Assembly: GCF_000424445.1 (NCBI RefSeq)
Contig: NZ_KE384192.1
Span: forward strand, 1-41,589
DNA from: Oribacterium sp. NK2B42
GTDB lineage: Bacteria > Bacillota > Clostridia > Lachnospirales > Lachnospiraceae
Direction of reading: 5' to 3'
Length of the DNA: 41,589 bases
Part shown: positions 32,323 through 39,561 of the stretch, in pieces
Layout of the letters: each line of letters starts with the position of its first letter
Position numbering within the stretch: position 1 is the stretch's first letter
Notes under the pieces: model-generated
Told to the model about the DNA's origin: nothing
Databases searched by the model: none
Seen by the model: only the letters and a program-made list of their open reading frames with translations
Made by a program: the position numbers and the translations under genes

Positions 32323-32350
32323 TAATAGTTCATTATCAAGAAGTCGATAT
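32323..32350 (+). promoter_or_regulatory. Candidate sigma-28 promoter for the 32406 unit
   Basis: TAAT (32323-32326) is followed after 16 bases by GTCGATAT (32343-32350), 7 of 8 matches to GCCGATAT. It is 56 bases before the ATG at 32406 and would place the FliK-like, FlhB-like and downstream envelope genes in the late class. Confidence 0.5.
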
Positions 32351-32405
32351 AATGTTATTGAGATACTTATCACGCGATATCGGTCGCTTTAAGGAGATAA
32401 ACAAT

Positions 32406-33818
32406 ATGGCCAATATATTACAGGTTCAGAATCCTACCTTGAACAGTCAGGGTATCGGCTCCCCCGGGATATATCCCCATACGCCGCAAAGTCCGCAGAT
32501 ACAGTCTCCCGATCGAGTGATCTCTTCTCCTCCCGGGGAAAATGGGGAACAGATAGGTCCCGAAGTAGGGGGAGGCAATGTAAACTTTGAATCGAATTAT
32601 ACGAATTTTGTTCAGAGAATGCATGAAGGCATGCAGCTCACCCTGGAGATGGAACAGCTTCTTTTTACGGATGGAGCTGCATTGCAGACAATGGGAGATA
32701 CCGAGATCCAGGAAGTCCTTACCCGGCTTTTCGCAGAGATGGAGACTGCGGATCCGAAGGAGCTGATGACTCTTATGGAATCCCAGCAGCAGGCGCAGGT
32801 AAAATTTTCCGGAGAGCTTTTCGATGGATTACGGGATATCCTGAACGAGAAGATTTCACCCTCCTTCAGAGAAACGATTCTCGATTTTGTCAAAACTTAT
32901 AACAATTATGCGTCTAGTGAGCATCTGCTCAATCAAATGGAGTCTCTCGGTAAAGACATTGAGAGCCTGCTCCTTCCTTCTTCAAGAGAGAGTTTTTCTA
33001 AACTGATGGAACAGTTGGATAAAAACGCAGCTCCCGGAGATATAGAAAAAAATACAGAGATCATCAACAAGGAAATCATACCGTTTCTTTCAAAGTATGT
33101 CTCAAAGACCCATAACTATGGTGCTGTCAGAACTGCCAGTGTCCTGTTCTCCCTTTATGCCGTAAAATATGAGGCAGGAGACAAGAACGTGCTTCAGCAG
33201 CTGTTTAACAAGATGATCAGAAACGGTGACTTCCGTATGTTCTTTAAAGGAGATCCTGAGGAGGCCCTTGAAAAGGCTATGGAGAATCTGAGACCACAGT
33301 CAGAGAAGGCCAAAAATTTTCCGGAGATGCTTACAAAGCTTATACAGAAGGGGACGGAAGGAAGCGCGGGAGCGGAAAGTGTAGAAAAATATTATAAGGT
33401 GCTGAATCATCTTTTGATGAATGAGAGTGTCTATATGCCGCTTCTTCATTTGCTGGTTCCTTTCAGATACCAGGATAAGAATGTCATGTCGGAAATGTGG
33501 ATAGATCCTGACGCGGAGAGAGAAAGGCCTGATGCCGCAAAAAAGCAGAAGCTGTTTATAAAATTCAGCATTCAGAATGTGGGCAATTTTGAGCTGATAT
33601 CCCTGGTGAATAACGGTAATGTCAATATGCAGATTTTTGTTCCTTCCACATTTACCGAACCGCAGGAAAACGTTTCCAGAAGTATCCAGGACATCATCAC
33701 AAGAAACGGTCTCAGGGTAAGCACCGTGGAGCTGGGGGTTCTTACAAGAAGCCACAGAGTTGACGAAGTATTTCCTGAGATAAAGGAAAAGGAGAAAGGA
33801 ATAAATGTCGCCGTCTGA
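32406..33818 (+). CDS. FliK-like protein paired with a short FlhB-like protein
   Basis: The start is ATG 32406, with TAAGGAG upstream. The 470-residue product has a Pro/Gly/Ser/Gln-rich N-terminal 75 residues, a long helical middle (about 80-370), and a C-terminal 100 residues with the strand/helix order of the FliK Flg_hook domain: LFIKFSIQNVGNFELISLV, MQIFVPST, SIQDIITRNGLRVSTVELGV. The classical LxLxPExLG signature is missing, so the link to FliK is remote. A similar pairing of a FliK-like and a short FlhB-like gene is known in Bacillus subtilis (ylqG-ylqH). The next gene overlaps it by 14 bases. Its role is unknown; I infer a second ruler or export-switch function. Confidence 0.6.
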   Translation: MANILQVQNPTLNSQGIGSPGIYPHTPQSPQIQSPDRVISSPPGENGEQIGPEVGGGNVNFESNYTNFVQRMHEGMQLTLEMEQLLFTDGAALQTMGDTEIQEVLTRLFAEMETADPKELMTLMESQQQAQVKFSGELFDGLRDILNEKISPSFRETILDFVKTYNNYASSEHLLNQMESLGKDIESLLLPSSRESFSKLMEQLDKNAAPGDIEKNTEIINKEIIPFLSKYVSKTHNYGAVRTASVLFSLYAVKYEAGDKNVLQQLFNKMIRNGDFRMFFKGDPEEALEKAMENLRPQSEKAKNFPEMLTKLIQKGTEGSAGAESVEKYYKVLNHLLMNESVYMPLLHLLVPFRYQDKNVMSEMWIDPDAERERPDAAKKQKLFIKFSIQNVGNFELISLVNNGNVNMQIFVPSTFTEPQENVSRSIQDIITRNGLRVSTVELGVLTRSHRVDEVFPEIKEKEKGINVAV

Positions 33819-34146
33819 ACCTATCAGAAAGAAAAGGGCAGCAGCCTTAAAATATGATCCCGATAAAAACGGAGCACCGGTGATAGTTGCTTCGGGAATG
33901 GGATATACAGCAGAAAAGATCACGGAAACGGCCATGAAGGCAGGAGTGCCTGTATATGAGGATGATTCTCTTGCGTCACTCCTTACACAATTAAAGCTTG
34001 GAGCCGAGATTCCCCCGGAGCTTTTCAGTGCAGTTGTGGAAATCTATGTTTATTTCCTGAGATTTGCAGAAAAAGAAAAAAACAAGGTAACTGAGCCAGA
34101 ACCGCCTAAGGATGTAACAGGAGATGAAGATATCATTCAGTCGTGA
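33805..34146 (+). CDS. Stand-alone FlhB C-terminal-like protein
   Basis: A 113-residue protein with no membrane segments. KRAAALKYDPDKNGAPVIVASGMGYTAEKI aligns with FlhB from just after its NPTH cleavage site (THVAVALKYDPEKRGAPYVVAKG). It also shares the later VPVYEDDSLASLL, LGAEIPPELFSAVVEIYVYF blocks. The NPTH motif itself is absent, so the protein looks like an already cleaved FlhB cytoplasmic part. This is the EscU/YscU/FlhB-switch family short form (YlqH/FhlB-like). Its start overlaps the FliK-like gene by 14 bases, and the next gene overlaps its end by 23. It may substitute for, or compete with, the FlhB C-terminal piece in export switching. Confidence 0.88.
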   Translation: MSPSEPIRKKRAAALKYDPDKNGAPVIVASGMGYTAEKITETAMKAGVPVYEDDSLASLLTQLKLGAEIPPELFSAVVEIYVYFLRFAEKEKNKVTEPEPPKDVTGDEDIIQS

Positions 34147-35557
34147 AAAAATGAATAAGGAAGCCGTAGTAAAGGCAAAAGAATACAAAAATTTTTGGCG
34201 GAAGCTTTTTCCGTTGATACTGATACTTCTGTGCCTTTCCGGAATATCTTCCCTTGCCGCTACACAGCCCATCAACAATGTGACCATCAAGGTTAAATCA
34301 AAGCTTGAGGCAGGCAGAAAGATCCCTGAGGATATCCAGGTTGAAAAGTCATCCGTAGATGACAATGAGATAGCCGTGTCTACCGGCGGTAATAAGTACT
34401 CAATTACAAAAGCCGAGTGGACAAGCGGGGGAGATACGAGAGCCAAGAGTGGAGAGACTCCCTCTATGAGAGTTACTCTAAAGCCTGAGGATATAGCAAA
34501 AAACTACTTTCTCAGCAGCTACAGAAGCTCCAACGTAACCATAACCGGCGGTACCTTTGTGAATGCCACGAAAAGTAAGGACGATCTCATTATCACCCTT
34601 AAGATCGATCCCATAAAGGGAAATTATGAAGCTCCTACGGATGTATTCTGGAATGATAATAAACTTGGTGAGATAAGGTGGACAAGACCTGACAATACCT
34701 CGGGCACATATGAACTGAAGCTTCTGAGGGATAAAAAGAATGTGACCACCGTCACAAGTACCAGTCTTCTCTATAATTTTTATCCCTACATGACCCAGGC
34801 AGGAAAATATTCGGTAGAGATAAGGTCCATAGTTACAGACAGTAAGTTGAAGAAATATACCGGTAACAGTGAATGGGTGGAATCTACAGAGCTGGTGATC
34901 ACAGACAGAGATGTATCTGACGGAAAAGGCCAGGGGGGAAGCGGCGGTCAGGCAAAGGCTCTATATCAGTTCGGATGGTATAAAGACAATGGCTTCTGGT
35001 ATTACAGATATGTTTCGGATAACACACTTCAGGGAGCCGGCTGGGCATACATAGATAATGACTGGTATCTCTTTAATCAGTACGGGCAGATGCAGACCGG
35101 CTGGCAGATAGTTGACGGAAGGACCTATTTCCTTTTAAAGAGCGGCGCCATGTATACCGGTTGGATGAAGAATGGTTCAGACTGGTATTACCTGATCCCA
35201 AGAGATGAGCTGAGAAACGGTGAGGTCTACGGGCAGACCGCCAATAACGGCTGGCGCATGATTAACGGCCATTACTATTATTTTAAGAGTAACGGTGCCA
35301 TGTATACAGGCTGGCTTTACGAGAACGGAAAATACTATTTCCTTAATGATATCGATAATTCGCTTCTGGGAGTCATGTTCACGGGATGGATTCACAGGAA
35401 TGGTAAGACCTACTATTGTGACTATGACGGTACCATGGTGGAAGGCTGGCACAATGTGAACGGAAACTACTATTATTTCTACCCGGGCAGCGGACAGATG
35501 GCTGCCAATGCTTATATCGGTGAGTATTATGTCAACAATGACGGGATCATGCAGTAA
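34124..35557 (+). CDS. Secreted protein with C-terminal aromatic wall-binding repeats (paralogue 1)
   Basis: A 477-residue protein with a signal-peptide-like segment at about 27-46 (LFPLILILLCLSGISSLAA). Next are beta-rich domains (about 48-270), including a fibronectin-like stretch (DVFWNDNKLGEIRWTRPDN, YELKLLRDKKNVTTV). The last 195 residues are about eight GWxxxxGxWYYxxxxGxMxTG units, the choline/glucan-binding (CW_binding) repeat type, for example AMYTGWMKNGSDWYYL. The start is either ATG 34124, overlapping the previous gene, or ATG 34151; neither has a textbook ribosome site, so translation is probably coupled. It shares domain order with the 35591 gene. The ligand is unknown. Confidence 0.82.
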   Translation: MKISFSREKMNKEAVVKAKEYKNFWRKLFPLILILLCLSGISSLAATQPINNVTIKVKSKLEAGRKIPEDIQVEKSSVDDNEIAVSTGGNKYSITKAEWTSGGDTRAKSGETPSMRVTLKPEDIAKNYFLSSYRSSNVTITGGTFVNATKSKDDLIITLKIDPIKGNYEAPTDVFWNDNKLGEIRWTRPDNTSGTYELKLLRDKKNVTTVTSTSLLYNFYPYMTQAGKYSVEIRSIVTDSKLKKYTGNSEWVESTELVITDRDVSDGKGQGGSGGQAKALYQFGWYKDNGFWYYRYVSDNTLQGAGWAYIDNDWYLFNQYGQMQTGWQIVDGRTYFLLKSGAMYTGWMKNGSDWYYLIPRDELRNGEVYGQTANNGWRMINGHYYYFKSNGAMYTGWLYENGKYYFLNDIDNSLLGVMFTGWIHRNGKTYYCDYDGTMVEGWHNVNGNYYYFYPGSGQMAANAYIGEYYVNNDGIMQ

Positions 35558-35590
35558 ACAGCGAAAAATGCATCAAAGATGAGGTGAAAT

Positions 35591-36784
35591 ATGCCTGAGC
35601 CATATAACAGAAACAGATCTTCATTTAGAGACCGTATACGGGAGAAAAGAGAAGAAAGACTGGAAAAGCTTGAAAGAGATGCCAGGAGAATCAATAAGGC
35701 AGCAAAGATATTTTTCTTTTTACTTCTTGTGGCATATTTTGTCATTACCCATAAAAAAACTGCCAAGGCTGATGGAAGCATCCTGGAGAAGATCAATGTA
35801 AAGGTGGAACAGAATTATGGGGAGCCCGGCGAGATCCTGGAACCGACAGTCACAGTTAGTACAGGAAATGTCAGTGTCGGAGAGATCGATTATTCAAAGA
35901 AGCCTGATAAGTGGAGACCGGGAAATAAGATCCTCATCACTATAGATCTGCACGCAGATGAGGGCTACTATTTCGCAAAAAACTGGAACAGATCAGCGGT
36001 AGCCTTAAATGGAGCCGAGTTCAGTCATTGCGGCAGAGTGGATGACGGAGATATTCTGAGACTAAAGGTGTATTATATGCCCTGTACAGTTCTGGAATCC
36101 ACGACGTCTGCAGGATGGGACTATAATTTTAAAAAAGCAGTGTGGAAAGAGGTTGAGTACGCACCGGGGTACGAGGTTACCCTGTATGAAAATGACAAGT
36201 CCATTCTGACAAAGAAGGTCAGGGGCACCTCGTTGGATCTTTCCGATAAGATACCTGAATATACTAAGGATACTTACTATTATGAAGTAAAAGCCATAGC
36301 CATGACTTCTGATGAAAAAAAATACCTTAAGGATGGTGAAGCGGTTACCTCGGAGGAGGATGTGGTCAATTCCCATACAGGTACTAAGGGTGTTACGCCT
36401 ATAGGGTACAATACCACTACTAGTGAAGGAACTGCTACCGTATATAACAGTGCCAAAGGAAGTACCACCGGCTGGTACTATCCCGGAGGAGCGTGGTTTT
36501 ACTATGATGACTACGGAAGAGCAGCCACCGGCTGGCAGCTTATAGGAGACAGCTGGTATTACTTTGATAATAAGGGTCAGATGATGACAGGATTCCTGGT
36601 GGACGGTGACGGAAGCACCTATTATCTGGATCCTACCTACGGAAGGATGCACACAGGATGGGTGTTTATAAACGGCTTCTGGTATTATTTCAACAGCAGT
36701 GGACGGATGCAGACAGGATACCTATATGATGGGGGTAAGGTCTATTATCTTGATGACTACGGCCGGATGATGGCCCAGCAATGA
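35591..36784 (+). CDS. Secreted protein with C-terminal aromatic wall-binding repeats (paralogue 2)
   Basis: A 397-residue protein with a long, very basic N-terminus (about 36 residues rich in Arg, Lys and Glu) before a membrane segment (KIFFFLLLVAYFVI) and a likely cut at AKA-DG near residue 58. It is followed by beta-rich domains (about 60-285), arranged like those of the 34124 product, for example VEYAPGYEVTLYENDKSIL. Four or five aromatic repeats run from about residue 293 to the end (WYYPGGAWFYYDDYGRAATG, SWYYFDNKGQMMTG). GAGGTGA precedes the ATG. With 34124 it forms an adjacent paralogous pair, probably from tandem duplication. Confidence 0.8.
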   Translation: MPEPYNRNRSSFRDRIREKREERLEKLERDARRINKAAKIFFFLLLVAYFVITHKKTAKADGSILEKINVKVEQNYGEPGEILEPTVTVSTGNVSVGEIDYSKKPDKWRPGNKILITIDLHADEGYYFAKNWNRSAVALNGAEFSHCGRVDDGDILRLKVYYMPCTVLESTTSAGWDYNFKKAVWKEVEYAPGYEVTLYENDKSILTKKVRGTSLDLSDKIPEYTKDTYYYEVKAIAMTSDEKKYLKDGEAVTSEEDVVNSHTGTKGVTPIGYNTTTSEGTATVYNSAKGSTTGWYYPGGAWFYYDDYGRAATGWQLIGDSWYYFDNKGQMMTGFLVDGDGSTYYLDPTYGRMHTGWVFINGFWYYFNSSGRMQTGYLYDGGKVYYLDDYGRMMAQQ

Positions 36785-36823
36785 TTTAAATATATTTTTA
36801 CCGTATAAAGGGGGATGTGTTTT

Positions 36824-37654
36824 ATGCCACTTATGGAGTCGATCTCTGAGATCAATAATACAGGAAAGGGAAGACCTGAGGGAACCACCATTCTTTCGAA
36901 GAATGCAAAAACCTTCAAGAATGTTCTGGATGGCGTGAAGGCAGCGGGAACAGCCGAGAAAACGGTTTCCGGGACAGCAAACACTCTTGATTCGATCTTC
37001 AAAAAAGCCGCCAGTACTTACGGGATCCCGGAGAAGATACTTAAAGCGGTTGCGAAGACCGAATCTGATTTTCAGGTAACTGCGGTCTCCAAGGCAGGTG
37101 CCATGGGTATAATGCAGCTTATGCCGGCAACTGCGAAGGAGCTGGGAGTCAGCGATCCCTTTAATCCGGAACAGAATATCATGGGTGGAGCCAAGCTTCT
37201 GGCATCCAACCTTAAGGAATTCGGCGGTGATCTGAAGCTTGCCCTTGCGGCCTATAATGCAGGTTCCGGAGCTGTAAGAAAATATGACGGTATACCTCCT
37301 TATAATGAGACTCAGAATTATGTCAAAAAGATAATGGCGGATCTGGAAAGCGACTCCGCAATAGACATTAACTCTGTACTTGGAGCTGCCGGAGAGGCAG
37401 CGTCAGGCTTCATAGGTGAAGGCAGCAGCATTTCGGAGCTGAAATCCCTGATATCCACTCTTGGGCTCGGTTCTTCCCAAAACAGCGGAATGCTGGGCAT
37501 AAGCTCCATGTTCACAAGCCTTCTTAATCAGGAAATCGATGAGACCGGCAAGGTGGATAAAAATATGTTTGCAAATTTCATCGAGATTCTCAGGCTTCAG
37601 ATGCTTATGAATACCACGAACAGTATCGGCGATCTGGATTTTGATGATGACTGA
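36824..37654 (+). CDS. Lytic transglycosylase (SLT domain)
   Basis: This enzyme family cuts the glycan strands of peptidoglycan between N-acetylmuramic acid and N-acetylglucosamine. I start at ATG 36824, 9 bases after GGGGG; ATG 36815 abuts that site. The 276-residue protein has a polar N-terminus, then an SLT domain (about 55-165): TYGIPEKILKAVAKTESDFQ with catalytic Glu80, AVSKAGAMGIMQLMPATA, NIMGGAKLLASNL and LALAAYNAGSGAVRKY. There is no signal peptide, which is unusual for a wall enzyme and suggests export by the flagellar apparatus, as for FlgJ. The C-terminal 100 residues are Ser/Gly-rich, then helical. It probably opens the wall for the rod or filament. Confidence 0.88.
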   Translation: MPLMESISEINNTGKGRPEGTTILSKNAKTFKNVLDGVKAAGTAEKTVSGTANTLDSIFKKAASTYGIPEKILKAVAKTESDFQVTAVSKAGAMGIMQLMPATAKELGVSDPFNPEQNIMGGAKLLASNLKEFGGDLKLALAAYNAGSGAVRKYDGIPPYNETQNYVKKIMADLESDSAIDINSVLGAAGEAASGFIGEGSSISELKSLISTLGLGSSQNSGMLGISSMFTSLLNQEIDETGKVDKNMFANFIEILRLQMLMNTTNSIGDLDFDDD

Positions 37655-37695
37655 TACTATAGAATGAGTGTAACCGTAATAATAAGAGGTAACAG

Positions 37696-38367
37696 ATGAT
37701 ACTTAAGGATTGTCACAGCGGTGTCGTTAGATATGAGGATAAGGATTACAAGGTCAGAGTTGTAAGCGGAATTGACAATAAGCCTGCCTTGTATTTTAGA
37801 GATCCTGATCTTCAGGATATGCGAATGGGCAAAACAGAGGTCATTTTCAATGATAATATAAAGGGTTGCATCAAAGCAAAATGTGAAGTGGTGGTTCATA
37901 AAAATCCGGTATATCCCAGGATGAGCGAGTTCTGGATGGGTGAATGTGAGATCCTTGAGGTTATAGAGATCATACAGAGGCAGCAGGATATAAGAGCTTC
38001 AGTGGATATAACTGTCCAGTTTACCTCGGAAAACGATGGAAATAGCTTTTTCGGAGTTATCACAAATATAAGCGCCGGCGGTATATATATCGTTACATCC
38101 CAGTCCCTGACTATCGGTGAGGTCATCGGTTTTCATTATGCCTTTAAAAATACTGAAAGACCCTTTAGATGCATGGTGGTCTGGGGGCAGCTGGATGATT
38201 CGGGGAATAACGGCTATGGCTTAAGATTTGTTGAACTTAACGAGGGCGGCGAGACGGCCATCCGCGGTTATGTCTTTAATGTACTTAGAGAGCAACGCAA
38301 CGCAGAAATGAGGCTGAGGAGAGCGGGGAACAATGATCGTAAACTTAGTGATGATCGTAAAAAATGA
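37696..38367 (+). CDS. PilZ-domain protein (YcgR/MotI-like)
   Basis: A 223-residue cytoplasmic protein with an N-terminal YcgR-N-like beta domain (about 1-92) and a C-terminal PilZ domain (about 93-210). The cyclic-di-GMP motifs are RQQDIR (Arg95-Arg100) and NISAGG (Asn124-Gly129); the second fits [DN]xSxxG, while the first departs slightly from RxxxR spacing. Such proteins slow the motor by acting on the stator or switch when cyclic-di-GMP is high. AAGAGGTAACAG precedes the ATG. The 3' end overlaps the next gene by 35 bases. Confidence 0.87.
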   Translation: MILKDCHSGVVRYEDKDYKVRVVSGIDNKPALYFRDPDLQDMRMGKTEVIFNDNIKGCIKAKCEVVVHKNPVYPRMSEFWMGECEILEVIEIIQRQQDIRASVDITVQFTSENDGNSFFGVITNISAGGIYIVTSQSLTIGEVIGFHYAFKNTERPFRCMVVWGQLDDSGNNGYGLRFVELNEGGETAIRGYVFNVLREQRNAEMRLRRAGNNDRKLSDDRKK

Positions 38368-39451
38368 AGAACGTTGTCTGGAAAAATGCTTAAGTGCAGC
38401 TGCGCCCTTTGTGGACAATATAGTCATAGCGGACAGCGGTTCTACGGATGGTACCATCGAAATAGCAAAGAAATTCGGTGCCCATGTTTACGATTTTCCC
38501 TGGGTCAATGATTTCTCGGAAGCAAGAAACTTTGCCCTTGGTCATTCAGAAAGAGATCATGGCGGAGAGATTCACCTGGTTTTGGATGCAGATGAATATC
38601 TGAGAAATGATGAAGTAAGTAATCCGAAAGCGCTGAGAGACTTTATCGACATGATGTATGATCGTCAGGGCATGAGATGGCTGGGTCTTATAAAAAGAGA
38701 GGATTCGTATCCTAACGGTACGGAGATAGACAGAAGCATTACCCAGATACCCAGGATAATTCCTGCCGGGATGAGATATAAAGGAAGCATTCATGAGCAG
38801 ATCAATGCCAAGGTGCTTAATAAGGTGTCTCCCCTATATGCGGAGCATGACGGTTATCTTCAGGAGGGTAAGGGTCAGAGGAACCTTGAGTATCTTATCG
38901 AGGCCTTGAAGAAGGAACCAAATTATCCTTACTACAATTATCAGATGGCTATAACACTCCGGAATTTAGGAAGAGAAGAGGAAAGCCTCCCCTACTTCAG
39001 AACCTTTTTCAGGTTTTCCGGCAAAAAGGAGATACGCCAGGCACCGTACTGGACCGACGGGATCATGAGATATCTTTATACTCTTTATGATATGGATACC
39101 GTGGAAAGCCTTGAAGAAGCCGGAGATATCATGGGAAAGGTCCAGTACGATTTCACAAGAAACCCGGATTTTTATTTCTACTCAGGTCTTTTCTATATGA
39201 AACTGGTACTTAAAAATACTGAGAAATATCAGCATTTGCTCCCATATATAGAAAAAAGCTATCTTAAGTGTTTAAGCCTTGGGGAGGTTGAGAGACCGGA
39301 AGGGGTTATAGGCACAGGCTCCTTTAAGGCGGCATATAATCTGGGAACCTGGTATGAAGTATCAGGGCAGAAGGAAAAGGCACTTTACTATTACAAACAG
39401 GCTTCGGAGCAAGGGTATAAAAAGGCTTCTGAGCGACTAAAGGCTTTATAG
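38333..39451 (+). CDS. Family 2 glycosyltransferase with TPR-like C-terminus
   Basis: A 372-residue cytoplasmic GT-A-fold enzyme. The N-terminus (NLVMIVKNEERCLEKCL), the nucleotide-binding DSGSTDGT and the metal-binding Asp85-Ala-Asp87-Glu88 (LDADEYL) are all present. An HEQ motif (SIHEQINAKV) lies at about 160. The C-terminal 190 residues contain TPR-like helices (YYNYQMAITLRNLGREEESLPYFRTF, KALYYYKQASEQGYKKASERL). This arrangement is common in protein glycosyltransferases of the SunS/flagellin type. Its position between a PilZ protein and flagellin suggests flagellin glycosylation; the substrate is inferred. The start lies within the last 35 bases of the PilZ gene, so the two are co-expressed. 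Confidence 0.88.
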   Translation: MIVNLVMIVKNEERCLEKCLSAAAPFVDNIVIADSGSTDGTIEIAKKFGAHVYDFPWVNDFSEARNFALGHSERDHGGEIHLVLDADEYLRNDEVSNPKALRDFIDMMYDRQGMRWLGLIKREDSYPNGTEIDRSITQIPRIIPAGMRYKGSIHEQINAKVLNKVSPLYAEHDGYLQEGKGQRNLEYLIEALKKEPNYPYYNYQMAITLRNLGREEESLPYFRTFFRFSGKKEIRQAPYWTDGIMRYLYTLYDMDTVESLEEAGDIMGKVQYDFTRNPDFYFYSGLFYMKLVLKNTEKYQHLLPYIEKSYLKCLSLGEVERPEGVIGTGSFKAAYNLGTWYEVSGQKEKALYYYKQASEQGYKKASERLKAL

Positions 39452-39561
39452 ACTTATCAGGGGGTACATCTGTAGGTCAGGCAAAAATCGGCAAACAGGT
39501 ATTTGTGGGTGAGACCTTGCAAATGAGGATAAAGGTTATGTGACAAAAAGGGGATGCTTGC

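Larger units (their letters stand above)
32062..32405. other. Divergent control region between flgM and the FliK-like gene
   Basis: These 344 bases hold no credible gene. They are very A+T-rich and contain two outward-facing sigma-28-type motifs, each with a CGATA core, about 200 bases apart. There is no recognisable terminator or riboswitch; the sequence between 32145 and 32320 is plain A+T-rich DNA with several A and T runs. Confidence 0.7.

Noticed and set aside
39452-39561. Possible cyclic-di-GMP riboswitch before the 39562 gene (GGCAAA-like pieces)
   Set aside because: The pieces do not assemble into the GEMM core, and no expression platform is visible.
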